Origin: Pseudomonadota bacterium
GTDB taxonomy: Bacteria > Myxococcota > Myxococcia > Myxococcales > Myxococcaceae
Assembly: GCA_023426545.1 (NCBI GenBank)
Contig: JAFAAN010000095.1
Span: 62,001-126,000 of the forward strand
DNA: 64,000 nt
Direction: 5' to 3'
Numbering within the stretch: the stretch's first letter is position 1; each line of letters opens with the position of its first letter. The notes beneath the pieces are model-generated. The model searched no databases. It saw nothing but the letters and a program-made list of their open reading frames with translations, and was not told the origin of the DNA. Below are positions 28,101-35,595 of this stretch, piece by piece. The position numbers and the translations under genes are program-made.

Positions 28101-28219
28101 TCGTCGGCGAAGCCGAGACATGGCTGGAGTCCCTGGGCCCTCGTGCGCGGCGCGAGTTGGAAGAGCTCGCGGCCTGGCGGGCGCGGAAGCTTCCCCGTCT
28201 GAGCGAGGTGACGCGATGA
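25109..28219 (+). CDS. Zinc-finger Ser/Thr protein kinase with TPR domain
   Basis: 1036 residues. Residues 1-40 hold an anti-sigma-type zinc finger (C3, then H28xxxC32xxC35). A Hanks-type kinase domain follows: IGQGAMGEV at 73-81, VALK with K96, HRDFKPGN with catalytic D188, DFG 206-208, and PAYMAPEQ. A single membrane segment lies at about 353-370 (GASVAAACLLGLAVGYVA), then a long C-terminal region with tetratricopeptide repeats of the KLC type (NNIATELLALGRTPEALDTF, NNLAGLLRREGRLEEARQHY). The start follows a short AT-rich gap. Its stop overlaps the start of a sigma-factor gene (ATGA). The combination of anti-sigma finger, kinase and adjoining sigma factor suggests it binds and regulates that sigma factor in response to an external signal sensed by the TPR part. 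Confidence 0.92.
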   Translation: MECPSETTLSDLLEGALPDAHRTRVLAHVEGCERCQEQLALGASASELIPAPVQEPLVAVGTRLSRYVVQERIGQGAMGEVYAAHDPELDRRVALKLLRPEGRHLEELRLRLLREAQALARLAHPHVVTVHDVGVEDGCVFLALELVEGTSLAEWLGTPRPWQEVLRVFVDAGRGLAAAHAAGLVHRDFKPGNVLVGRDGRVRVTDFGLARPSHRSQRDWSLPPDTAAGTVPPADSPLTHSGALLGTPAYMAPEQLEGQGVDARSDQFSFCVALYEALHGVRPFEGQNLEALGRAAREGRIRPPERDSRVPARIRQAVLRGLRARPEERFATMEALLAELSPRARRVRAWVGASVAAACLLGLAVGYVAAQRRQAGCAQEAERLAAIWGPERRARIRAAFLATGKPFAADAWERAAAALDSHADTWRSLRTETCLASRDDTGASWQTAACLDTRLWHLAAVADVLEKADARAVRNAPQMVASLEGLTGCRDAPELATRPQPPDALRHRVDAARRRLAEARAHVDAGNHPQALEVTTTLLQDIDGLDYRPLEAEVRTLHGYAHGLAGNPREAEEHLYKALWAAEAGRDDETAARVWNLLLWVVGDQMARVDEANRLVHHARAAVERLGRERFPSIATDLHLRMGGLLLVQGKLDEADAEFTQGLELARRTTGASRPRITYFLTGLGRVRSRQLRAEEALTLYREAQAHAVQERQWSPEHPVLALNLNNIATELLALGRTPEALDTFQRSLALLEAARSKDHASLAAPLNNLAGLLRREGRLEEARQHYERALAIFERSKGPDHPSTVTALGGLGMVAFDSDRLDEALAHNQQALERIQRSVGEDSPRLEMSLRNLGLIHLRAGRPAQARRSLTQALELLQKEHGADSVTTCGVERDLARVDLETRAHRAALGRCQRTLALDEAALGEDSPDVALDLACLGEAYLGLRAPEQAMPLLDRARRIHARVWLDRKEAARVSFLLARALWERPEQQAREKAHALVGEAETWLESLGPRARRELEELAAWRARKLPRLSEVTR

Positions 28220-29106
28220 GCGCCTCCCCCGGGACGCTGACGGCGCTGCTGCGGACCGGCGCCCCCGAGGCGCTGCACGACGCGCTCGCGTCCGCGCCGG
28301 CGCTGGAGCCCCTACTTGCGGCGCTGCTCGAAGAAGGGCGCGCGGCGTGGCCCACCATCCCACTGGAGCCCGGACCGCTGCTGCGCCACGTGGGCCGACA
28401 CCTGCGGAAGGAAAGCCCGCCCATGGACGCACTCCGCCAGCTCTACGCCGCGGACGTGTACCTCGCGTGTGCCTGTGCGCAGGGCGTTCCCCAGGCGCAC
28501 CACCTCTTCGAGCAGCACGTCCTCCAGAAGACGGCCGCGCGGCTGTCGCGGTTCCCAGCGGCGATGGTGGACGAGGTGCTCCAGGTGACGCGTCAGCGGC
28601 TGCTGCTGGGCGGACCGGGCAAGGAGCCCAAGATCGCGGAGTACTCGGGCCGGGGCTCGCTCGGCGGCTGGGTGCGAATCGTCGCCTCACGCATCGGCGG
28701 CGAGCTGCAGGAGCACGCGGGCCGCCACGGCGCATCGCTGGAGACGCCCGAGCCCCTGGAGCACCTGCTGTCGCGAGACGACCCGGAGCGAAACCTGCTC
28801 AGGGCCCACTCCAAGCAGGCCCTGACCGCTTCGCTCCAGGCTGCGCTGGCCACCCTCACCGAGCGCGAGCGAACCCTCCTGCGCCTTCACCACCTCCATG
28901 GCCTCACGATGGACCGCATCGCGACGCTGTACGCGGAGCCCCGCTCCAGCGTGGCACGCCACGTGGCCCAGGCACGGGAACGGCTCCTGAAACAGACGCA
29001 TCGGGAGCTGGCCACGCGGTTGAAGCTGGACGGGCGCGAGGTAGAAAGCCTCCTCGGCCTGGTGCAGAGCCGCCTGGACCTCAGCCTCCACCGGCTGATG
29101 GGCTGA
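28216..29106 (+). CDS. Sigma-70 family RNA polymerase sigma factor, myxobacterial type
   Basis: 296 residues. Region 2 is indistinct but can be placed at LFEQHVLQKTAARLSRFPAA through IAEYSGRGSLGGWVRIVASR (RGSLxGWL-type region 2.4). Region 4 helix-turn-helix is ALATLTERERTLLRLHHLHGLTMDRIATLYAEPRSSVARHVAQAR. This layout matches the Myxococcales-specific sigma group (TIGR03001-like) better than standard ECF factors, from memory. The start overlaps the kinase stop by 4 nt, so production is coupled to its presumed partner kinase/anti-sigma. An amphi-Trp protein gene follows. Confidence 0.85.
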   Translation: MSASPGTLTALLRTGAPEALHDALASAPALEPLLAALLEEGRAAWPTIPLEPGPLLRHVGRHLRKESPPMDALRQLYAADVYLACACAQGVPQAHHLFEQHVLQKTAARLSRFPAAMVDEVLQVTRQRLLLGGPGKEPKIAEYSGRGSLGGWVRIVASRIGGELQEHAGRHGASLETPEPLEHLLSRDDPERNLLRAHSKQALTASLQAALATLTERERTLLRLHHLHGLTMDRIATLYAEPRSSVARHVAQARERLLKQTHRELATRLKLDGREVESLLGLVQSRLDLSLHRLMG

Positions 29107-29162
29107 TACACGGCGAAGCCCGAGGCCCGTCCCCATTCCATCCAACGAGGAGCGAGCACGAC

Positions 29163-29399
29163 ATGGCGCAGAAGAAGGTGAAGCGAGCCGACCGGGACCT
29201 GGAGAAGACGTACCCGCGCAAGGACTTCGTGGCGAAGCTGCGGAGGCTGGCGGATGCCATCGAAGCCGGCAAGCCCTTCACCATCCAGGTGGCCGGCGAG
29301 CGGCTGCGCATCCCCGCCGACGCGCACTTCAACATCGAGCACGAGCGCGGGGACGGCGTGGACGAGGTCGAGTTCCAGCTCCGCTGGCGGCGCGACTGA
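29163..29399 (+). CDS. Amphi-Trp domain protein
   Basis: 78 residues. The sequence KTYPRKDFVAKLRRLADAIEAGKPFTIQVAGERLRIP followed by EHERGDGVDEVEFQLRW matches the small amphi-Trp domain, with its amphipathic beta strand ending in a Trp-containing ELxW/QLRW motif. Family function is unknown. GAGGAG lies about 10 nt upstream of the ATG. It lies 56 nt after the sigma-factor stop and ends 3 nt from the convergent chemoreceptor stop. Confidence 0.8.
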   Translation: MAQKKVKRADRDLEKTYPRKDFVAKLRRLADAIEAGKPFTIQVAGERLRIPADAHFNIEHERGDGVDEVEFQLRWRRD

Positions 29400-29402
29400 G
29401 GC

Positions 29403-30965
29403 TCAGCTCCGCGTCGTCTTGAATCGGCTGGTGACGGCGGTGAGCCCCTCGGCCACCGCTTGCAGGTCCTGGGCGATGCGCGTGGTCCGGCCCGTCGCGT
29501 CCACGCCCTGCTTCACCAGCTCCGCGACGTTGCGCGCGCCCTGCACCGCCTGCTCGCTGGACTGACGCTGCTGCCGGGTGGCGATGGTGATCTGCCGCGC
29601 GGCCTCGCTGGTGCCCCGCGCCAGCTCGACGATGCGCTGGAACACGGCGGAGGCCTGCTCCGCCACCTCCACGCCCCGGTCGCTGGTGGCCATGCCCACG
29701 CGAGCCTTGGCGGCCGCCTCCTCCCCCGAGTCCTGCACCTGCTCCACGATGCGGGCAATGTCGCGCACGGAGGCGGACACGTTCTCCGCCAGCTTGCGCA
29801 TCTCAGCGGCCACCAGCGAGAAGCCGCGCCCCACATCGCCCGCCTTGGTGCCCTCCAGCGCCGCGTTCAGCGCGAGCAGGTCCGAGCGCTCCGCCACCTG
29901 GTTGATGACCTGCGCGATCTTCGACACCTGCTGCAGGTCCTGGTTCAGACCGACAATCGCGTCCGCCACGCCCTTCGACTCGGTGCGGATGTCGTTGATG
30001 CCGGCCACCACCTGCGCCACCACGGCCATGGCCTCGGCCACCGCCTCGTGCGTGCGCCGCGCGCTGGACTCCACCACCTCCGTGGAGCTGGAGATCTGCT
30101 CCGCCGTGCGGCTGAGCTCCTCGAACGTGGCCGCGATCTGCTGCGCGTACGCCGCCTGCTGGCTGATGACGTGCTCCTGGTCCGCGGAGGCGCCCAGCAG
30201 GCCGCGCGACGCCCCGGACAGCTGCTCCGTGCGCGACACCATCTCCATCACCGAGCCGCGCAGCGTGCTCAGCATCTTGTTGAAGGTCTGCGCCATGAGA
30301 CGCACCTCGCCGGTGGCCGGCACGTCCAGCTCCCCGCGAGACATGTCCCCGCGGGCCACGTCGCGCACCACCTCCGTCACCCGCGCCACCGGCTCGGTGA
30401 TGGCGCGGCTGATGACGAGCGACAGCGCCAATCCCAGCACCAGCACGCACGCGAGCCCCGCCACCGCCGCGCCGCGCAGGTCGTCCACCGACGTCAGCGC
30501 CTCCTGCACGCCGAAGCCCGCCACGTACACGCGCTCGCCGCTGGGGCAGCGCACCGAGACCTCGTCACGCAGGACGGCCGTCGAGCAGCCCTCCAGGCTC
30601 CCGGGCTCCAGCATGCGCGCGGAGTCCGGGATGTGGCCCCGCGCGTACATCACGCCGCCGTCCAGCCCCAGCAACCCCTGGTAGCGCAGGGTGAAGCCGC
30701 CGCCCTCGCTCGGCGACTCCGGGGCCTCCAGCAGCGACAGCACATCCTTCACCTGGGCCATGGACTCCGGCGTGCCGTCCGCGGCCAGCAGCGCCGGGTG
30801 CTGGGACATGAGGCGCCCCACCACCCGCACCCGCTTCTGGAGCAGCTCCAGGGTGACGTCCCGCTGGTGCATGGGGAAGTACACGATGCAGAAGCCCACC
30901 ACCGCCAGGCAGGGCGCGAGCACCGCGATGGCCACCTGCGTTCGCAAGCCGAGCCGGCCCCACAT
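29403..30965 (-). CDS. Methyl-accepting chemotaxis protein
   Basis: 520 residues. First membrane segment VAIAVLAPCLAVVGFCIVYF, a periplasmic sensor region of about 150 residues, second segment GLACVLVLGLALSLVISRAI, a HAMP domain (EPVARVTEVVRDVARGDMS), and a long cytoplasmic coiled coil. The signalling tip reads INQVAERSDLLALNAALEGTKAGDVGRGFSLVAAEMRKLAE, very close to the MCP consensus though EGTKAG replaces the usual EAARAG. No cheA, cheW or cheR lies nearby, so it is an orphan receptor here. ATG 30965 was chosen; GGGAG sits about 10 nt upstream. Confidence 0.93.
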   Translation of the reverse strand: MWGRLGLRTQVAIAVLAPCLAVVGFCIVYFPMHQRDVTLELLQKRVRVVGRLMSQHPALLAADGTPESMAQVKDVLSLLEAPESPSEGGGFTLRYQGLLGLDGGVMYARGHIPDSARMLEPGSLEGCSTAVLRDEVSVRCPSGERVYVAGFGVQEALTSVDDLRGAAVAGLACVLVLGLALSLVISRAITEPVARVTEVVRDVARGDMSRGELDVPATGEVRLMAQTFNKMLSTLRGSVMEMVSRTEQLSGASRGLLGASADQEHVISQQAAYAQQIAATFEELSRTAEQISSSTEVVESSARRTHEAVAEAMAVVAQVVAGINDIRTESKGVADAIVGLNQDLQQVSKIAQVINQVAERSDLLALNAALEGTKAGDVGRGFSLVAAEMRKLAENVSASVRDIARIVEQVQDSGEEAAAKARVGMATSDRGVEVAEQASAVFQRIVELARGTSEAARQITIATRQQRQSSEQAVQGARNVAELVKQGVDATGRTTRIAQDLQAVAEGLTAVTSRFKTTRS

Positions 30966-31176
30966 GCCTTGTCGTCTCCCTGGTGCGAAAGTTCCACGCC
31001 GGTTGGATGCCGGGCTTCCTCGGACGGTAGGCGTCCCTTCGCGGAGCGTCAAACCGGCCGCCCGGACCGGAAGCGGGCGGGCCGCTGATCCACGCCGGAG
31101 GCGCCCCGGGCCAGCATGAACACGGCTTTTCGCCGTCATTCTGAGGGGTTGGCACGGCGCCGGCTGGACTTTCCCT

Positions 31177-31205
31177 TTGACATGGCGCGCGCGGTGTCAT
31201 TAGGT
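31177..31205 (+). promoter_or_regulatory. Candidate sigma-70-type promoter for nuoA
   Basis: TTGACA (31177-31182), a 17-nt spacer and TTAGGT (31200-31205). The expected start point is around 31212, only about 4 nt before the nuoA ATG. No Shine-Dalgarno-like purine run precedes the ATG. Confidence 0.4.
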
Positions 31206-31215
31206 TCCGCGCGCG

Positions 31216-31587
31216 ATGACTCCCACTCCACTCTCGCCCTACCTGCCGCTGGCCGTGGTCCTGTTGCTGGCGGGCGGCATGGCGATGCTGATTCCCCAGA
31301 TCACCACGCGGCTGGGTCCCCGCCGTCCGAGCGCCATCAAGGCCACCAGCTTCGAGGCCGGCTCTGAGTCGAGCGGGCCGGCGCGGCAGCGCTTCGCGGT
31401 GAAGTTCTACGTCGTGGCCCTGCTCTTCATCGTGTTCGACGTGGAGGCAGTGTTCCTGTACCCCTGGGCGGTGAACTTCCAGGCGCTCGCGTGGTTCGGC
31501 TTCGTGGAGATGCTCGTTTTCGCGGCGACGCTGGTGGTTGGCCTTATCTACATCTGGAAGAAGGGCGCCCTGGACTGGGAGAGCTGA
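31216..31587 (+). CDS. nuoA: NADH-quinone oxidoreductase subunit A
   Basis: 123 residues with three membrane segments (YLPLAVVLLLAGGMAMLIP; KFYVVALLFIVFDVEAVFLYPWAV; FVEMLVFAATLVVGLIYIW). The conserved KATSFEAGSESSG and LFIVFDVEAVFLYPWA blocks identify NuoA, which belongs to the membrane arm near the quinone site. nuoB starts 6 nt after its stop. Confidence 0.95.
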   Translation: MTPTPLSPYLPLAVVLLLAGGMAMLIPQITTRLGPRRPSAIKATSFEAGSESSGPARQRFAVKFYVVALLFIVFDVEAVFLYPWAVNFQALAWFGFVEMLVFAATLVVGLIYIWKKGALDWES

Positions 31588-31593
31588 GACATC

Positions 31594-32157
31594 ATGGCTG
31601 ACGCTGACCTCGCAAACATCGTGACGACTCGCCGGGACGAGTCCATGGGCTGGCTCCAGTCCATCGTCTCCAAGGGTCTGGGTTGGGCGCGTAAGTACTC
31701 GCTCTTCACCTATCCGTACGCCACGGCCTGCTGCGGCATGGAGTACATGTCCGTGGCCGCCAGCCGGCACGACATCTCCCGCTTCGGCGCCGAGTTCCCC
31801 CGCTTCTCGCCGCGCCAGGCGGACCTGCTGATGGTGGTGGGCACCATCAACCTGAAGCAGGCCCCCATCCTCAAGCGCGTCTACGAGCAGATGGCCGAGC
31901 CCAAGTGGGTCGTGGCCTTCGGCGTGTGCGCCTCCTCGGGCGGCTTCTACGACAACTACGCGGTGCTCCAGGGCATCGACCGCATCATCCCGGTGGACGT
32001 GTACATCCCCGGCTGCCCGCCGCGCCCGGAGCAGGTGCTCGACGGCCTGATGCTGCTCCAGGACAAGATTGGCAACCAGGTCCACCGCATCGCGGACCGC
32101 GAGCAGCCGAACCCCACGGCCGCCCGGCATGACTTGCTGCTGTCCATGAACAAGTAA
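31594..32157 (+). CDS. nuoB: NADH-quinone oxidoreductase subunit B
   Basis: 187 residues. Carries the N2 [4Fe-4S] cluster next to the quinone site. Ligand cysteines are visible in YATACCGMEYM (tandem Cys), AFGVCASSGGFY and IPGCPPRPEQ. A C-terminal extension follows QVLDGLMLLQDKIG. It follows nuoA by 6 nt. A large hairpin follows, so transcription of nuoAB probably stops before the two opposite-strand genes that separate it from nuoC. Confidence 0.96.
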   Translation: MADADLANIVTTRRDESMGWLQSIVSKGLGWARKYSLFTYPYATACCGMEYMSVAASRHDISRFGAEFPRFSPRQADLLMVVGTINLKQAPILKRVYEQMAEPKWVVAFGVCASSGGFYDNYAVLQGIDRIIPVDVYIPGCPPRPEQVLDGLMLLQDKIGNQVHRIADREQPNPTAARHDLLLSMNK

Positions 32158-32178
32158 CGCGCCCCACGCGCGGTACCT

Positions 32179-32229
32179 CCAGGGCCCCGCCCGCTTCCCG
32201 CCGATTCGGTGGAAGCGCCGGGGCCCTGG
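32179..32229. terminator. Long hairpin after nuoB, between convergent genes
   Basis: An 11-bp perfect outer stem CCAGGGCCCCG (32179-32189) / CGGGGCCCTGG (32219-32229), with a nested 6-bp stem GCTTCC (32193-32198) / GGAAGC (32211-32216). It lies between the stops of nuoB and the thioesterase gene and probably acts in both directions. Confidence 0.7.
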
Positions 32230-32241
32230 CATTTCCGGCGC

Positions 32242-32718
32242 CTACCAGCGGTGGTACGCCGGGTGGCCCGGCTTCACGGCGACGAAGGTGCCCCGGCAGG
32301 TGGCGGTCACCTTCCCGCCCGCCGAGAGCGTGCCCTCGATGATGGCGCGGTCCCCCTGGATGTCCACCGGCCTCGCCTCCAGGCGCAGCGGCCCTTCCAT
32401 GGGCGTGGGGCGCTTGAGGGTGATGGCGTACTCCGCGGTGACGGTGCACGGCGGCGCGTCCGCGCCCTGAGCCCGCATCAAGTGGTACGCCGCCGTCCAG
32501 TTGCAATGGCAGTCCAGCAGCGTGCCGACAATGCCGCCGCTGAGGACGCCGTCGAACGCGTGGTGGTGCGCCTGCGGCGTCCAGTCCGCGACGACGACGT
32601 CACCCTCCACGCGGCTGCGGATGCGCAGCCCCTGGGCGTTGGCCGGGCCGCAGCCGAAGCAGCTGTTTTGGGGCGCGTAGCGTTCCTGAAGACTGGGGGT
32701 GTCCGGGGGCGTCGACAT
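32242..32718 (-). CDS. PaaI-like hotdog thioesterase
   Basis: 158 residues. NSCFGCGPANAQGLRIR at the N-terminus is the typical CFxCGxxNPxGL opening of this thioesterase subgroup, and HHHAFDGVLSGGIVGTLLDCH is the hotdog active-site helix region. The ATG at 32718 lies inside the 3' end of the alkaline-phosphatase-superfamily gene in another frame on the same strand, a 119-nt overlap, so the two are probably co-transcribed. Substrate unknown. It sits between nuoB and nuoC on the opposite strand. Confidence 0.87.
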   Translation of the reverse strand: MSTPPDTPSLQERYAPQNSCFGCGPANAQGLRIRSRVEGDVVVADWTPQAHHHAFDGVLSGGIVGTLLDCHCNWTAAYHLMRAQGADAPPCTVTAEYAITLKRPTPMEGPLRLEARPVDIQGDRAIIEGTLSAGGKVTATCRGTFVAVKPGHPAYHRW

Positions 32719-34735
32719 GGCCGGCCACCTTACGCCAGCCGCCGCGCGCCGTGCGGCCCAGCACGCCGTCCAACCATGCTTCCAGCGCCAGGGCGTCCGG
32801 CCCTTCACAGTCGCCCGAGCACGCGCGCAGCACCAGGCCATTGGCTTGCGGCCGATCCACCCACCAGCGTTGCCCGTCGAAGGCGCCCACGTCCTTCTCC
32901 TGGAGGATGCCCACGTGGGCGTCGGGGCCCATCTCCACCACGCCATCGGGGCGGATGCGGTACGCATCGAAGGCGCGGGGCGCGCCCGGCCAGTGCCCCG
33001 GGTCGAACACCTCCGGCAACACGTGCGTGAAGCCCGTCTCCGCGTACAGCGCCAGCGGGGGCAGCGCCTCGCCGCGAAGCAGCGGCGCCAGGGACACGCC
33101 GTCCACGTCGGGCAGGCGCGGCAGGCCGGACAGCTCCAGCAGTGTGGGCCCCACATCCACCAACCGGACCAGCGCGTCCACGGTCGCCGGCGCCGCTCCC
33201 CGCCCCCGCGGCGGCTTCACCGCCAGGAGGATGCGGTTCTCCTCCTCCGAGAGTCGGGCGCCATGCACGGGCGTGGCGCCCGCCAGGTCCTCGCGGTCCG
33301 CGTGGAAGCTCTCGCCATGGTCCGACAGCAGCACGATGAGTGCGTCGTCATACCGCCCGGCCCGGCGGAGCGCGTCCAGCAGCGTGCCCACCTGCGCGTC
33401 CGCCTGCGCGATGAGTTCCTCATAGAGCGCCTCGGCCCCCGCCCGGTTCCAGCCGCCCTTCGCCCCCGGTGACACCGGCGCGAAGTGCATGCGCAGCCGG
33501 CGCTCCAGCGGCTCCGACGCCGGCACGAAACGCCGGTAGAACGGGTGCACCGGGTCCCCCGGGAAGTGCGCCGCCGTCGCGTGGAAGGCGAACAGCGTGG
33601 GGCCCGCCCGGGCCTCATCCGCCAGCCGGGCCGCCAGCCGCTCCGAGTACCCCAGCGGGTCATGGATGCCCGCCAGCGCCCGGTTGTCGATGAACTCGGG
33701 CACCCAGGCGGCGCCCAGGGCATGGTCCGCGAAGAGTCCCAGCGCGCGGTAGCGCAGCTTCTCCAGCAAGAAGTTCACCGCGCCCCGCGGCGGCTGAAGG
33801 CGCGTCGCGAAGCCGGACGCGGGGCCCTCCGCGTGGAAGCGCGAGCAGTCAGTGGCGAAGACCGTACGCCACCCCGCCTGGGCGAAGGACTCGGGGAAGG
33901 TGCGCTGAAGCAGCATCCGCGCGTCGGACGTCAGCGAGTAGCGCACGCCCGTCTCGTGCGGCCACCGCGCGGTGAGCAGCGAGCGCCACGCCGGCTCCGT
34001 CTGGGCAATGGGCGTGTACGCACGGGTGAAGAGGGTGGCGTCCTCCAGCAGGCGCTCCACGTTGGGGGCCACCACCCCCGAGCCACCCTGCGACTTCAGC
34101 CGGTCCGGCCGGAAGGCGTCGATGCCGATGACGACCACCAGCGGATGTGCCTCCCCACCCCGTCCCGCCGTGCCCCGCCCCACCGCCAGCACCACCGCCA
34201 GGCCGGCCGCCACCGCGCCCAGCCACAGGGCCCGGCGCCAGCGCCGGGTCCGAAAGACCCACACCGCGCCATGCCCCACCAGCCACGCCACCGCGAGGAC
34301 ACGCGGGTGCCAGGGCTCACCGTGGTCCACCAACCAGGCCAGCAGGGGACGCACTGCGGGCAGGTCATCGAAGAGCGCCGGCCGGGCAATGGCCCGATCC
34401 CACGCCAGCAGCCCGAACAGCACCAATCCCTGCCCCAGGGTCACCAGCACCCCACTCCGTCCCCAGGCACGCGCCAGGAGCGTCGCCGCCGCCGCGAGCA
34501 CCGCGCCCGCGACGGCGTACACGGCCGCCACCCGCAGCAGCAGACCGGGGATGACGGGCCGCACGGCCGCCATCAGCGCGGCGTAGGGCCCCTCCACGGG
34601 GATGTCCATGCCCACCACGCCCGAGCGGAGCAGCAGCCACGTCTCGCCAGCGAACAACAACAACCCCAGCGCGGCGCCGGCAAGCAGGCGCAGCAGCCAG
34701 GAGCGGAGGATGCCAGTCGAGGGGAGCACGGGCAT
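32600..34735 (-). CDS. Membrane-anchored sulfatase-like (alkaline phosphatase superfamily) enzyme
   Basis: 711 residues. The first about 215 contain roughly five membrane segments (LLRLLAGAALGLLLFAGETWLLL; LLLRVAAVYAVAGAVLAAAATLLA; LWLGAVAAGLAVVLAVG). The catalytic domain starts VVVIGIDAFRPDRLKSQ and includes LLSDHGESFHADRE. In true sulfatases the next motif is C/SxPxR, where Cys becomes formylglycine; here it reads QTEPAWRSLLTARWPHETG, with Thr246 at the nucleophile position. A Thr nucleophile and N-terminal membrane domain recall phosphoethanolamine and lipoteichoic-acid-type phosphotransferases, so envelope modification is more likely than sulfate hydrolysis. The extreme C-terminus overlaps the thioesterase gene. 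Confidence 0.82.
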   Translation of the reverse strand: MPVLPSTGILRSWLLRLLAGAALGLLLFAGETWLLLRSGVVGMDIPVEGPYAALMAAVRPVIPGLLLRVAAVYAVAGAVLAAAATLLARAWGRSGVLVTLGQGLVLFGLLAWDRAIARPALFDDLPAVRPLLAWLVDHGEPWHPRVLAVAWLVGHGAVWVFRTRRWRRALWLGAVAAGLAVVLAVGRGTAGRGGEAHPLVVVIGIDAFRPDRLKSQGGSGVVAPNVERLLEDATLFTRAYTPIAQTEPAWRSLLTARWPHETGVRYSLTSDARMLLQRTFPESFAQAGWRTVFATDCSRFHAEGPASGFATRLQPPRGAVNFLLEKLRYRALGLFADHALGAAWVPEFIDNRALAGIHDPLGYSERLAARLADEARAGPTLFAFHATAAHFPGDPVHPFYRRFVPASEPLERRLRMHFAPVSPGAKGGWNRAGAEALYEELIAQADAQVGTLLDALRRAGRYDDALIVLLSDHGESFHADREDLAGATPVHGARLSEEENRILLAVKPPRGRGAAPATVDALVRLVDVGPTLLELSGLPRLPDVDGVSLAPLLRGEALPPLALYAETGFTHVLPEVFDPGHWPGAPRAFDAYRIRPDGVVEMGPDAHVGILQEKDVGAFDGQRWWVDRPQANGLVLRACSGDCEGPDALALEAWLDGVLGRTARGGWRKVAGHVDAPGHPQSSGTLRAPKQLLRLRPGQRPGAAHPQPRGG

Positions 34736-35049
34736 GACCTGGACTTCTATACTCGATTGCAACAGCCGGGTGCCGGGGCGAACCCGTCTATCCGATGTAA
34801 CCCAGGCCCACCCCGGGAGGCGCCTGCTTCTGGTCACCTTGGCACCGGGTGTGGGACAGCCCGGCCCGTTCGTATGGCCGGCTGATCCACCCAGCGTCCG
34901 GGTCACTGGTCGCCCTCCCGCCGGTTCCAGGGCAACGCCCGCTTCTGGGCCTTCTAAGTGGGCTACATGGCTGAGGGTTTACGTTGACGCACCCCTCGAG
35001 GGCTCCTTATAAAGCCGCCGATTCTTCTCCCTTAGTCATTGGGGCCCCC
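34736..35049. other. Divergent intergenic region between sulfatase-like gene and nuoC
   Basis: 314 nt with no gene seen. It contains the nuoC promoter candidate (34984-35013) and presumably the promoter of the opposite gene. No other clear structure. Confidence 0.6.
34984..35013 (+). promoter_or_regulatory. Strong sigma-70-type promoter candidate for nuoC-I
   Basis: TTGACG (34984-34989), an 18-nt spacer and TATAAA (35008-35013): five of six matches at each hexamer. Transcription would start near 35020, about 30 nt ahead of the TTG at 35050. Confidence 0.65.
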
Positions 35050-35583
35050 TTGAGCACTTTCGCGTTGGACAGGGTCTCCGCCCAGCTCCCAGAGGCGGTG
35101 GCGGATCGCTACGTGGACAGGACTGGAGGCGCCTGGGCCGTCATCCATGCGGACTCGCTCCCGAAGGTCGCTGCGTTCTTGAAGAACGACCCGGAGCTGG
35201 AGTTCAAGCTGTTCGGTTCCATCGACGCCGTGGACCGGCTGCATCTGGCGGAGAACGACCCTCGCTTCGAGGTCGTCTACTTCCTCTACTCGCTCAAACG
35301 GCACGAGCACGTCCGGCTGAAGGTGCGGGTGAGCGAGTCCAATCCCGTGGTGCCCACCCTGTCGCCGCTCTTCAGGGGCGCCAACTGGTGGGAGCGGCTG
35401 ACCTACGACTTCTACGGCATCCGCTTCGACGGGCACCCCGACCTGCGCCGCATCCTCCTCTATGAGGAGTTCCAGGGGCACCCCCTGCGCAAGGACTACG
35501 CGCTGCGCGACCGGCAGCCGCTCATCCCCGAGCGCCCCATCAAGGACATTTTCCGCGGTCCCGGCACCAGCGGGCTCTCCTGA
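35050..35583 (+). CDS. nuoC: NADH-quinone oxidoreductase subunit C
   Basis: 177 residues from TTG 35050 (MSTFALDRVSAQLPEAVADRY). The 30-kDa subunit signature is ERLTYDFYGIRFDGHPDLRRILLYEEFQGHPLRKDY. It belongs to the peripheral arm of complex I. The frame could be extended to a TTG at 34984, but that codon lies inside the predicted -35 element. No ATG or GTG is available upstream of conserved sequence, so the start is uncertain. nuoD follows after 12 nt. Confidence 0.93.
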   Translation: MSTFALDRVSAQLPEAVADRYVDRTGGAWAVIHADSLPKVAAFLKNDPELEFKLFGSIDAVDRLHLAENDPRFEVVYFLYSLKRHEHVRLKVRVSESNPVVPTLSPLFRGANWWERLTYDFYGIRFDGHPDLRRILLYEEFQGHPLRKDYALRDRQPLIPERPIKDIFRGPGTSGLS

Positions 35584-35595
35584 GCGAGGACATCC

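Noticed and set aside
31149..31167. TTGGCAC element resembling a sigma-54 -24 box upstream of nuoA
   Set aside because: The -12 half reads CGGC rather than TTGC; the sigma-70-like pair next to it fits better.
34984..35049. Extended nuoC N-terminus from TTG 34984
   Set aside because: The codon forms the -35 of a near-consensus promoter and the added residues show no NuoC similarity.
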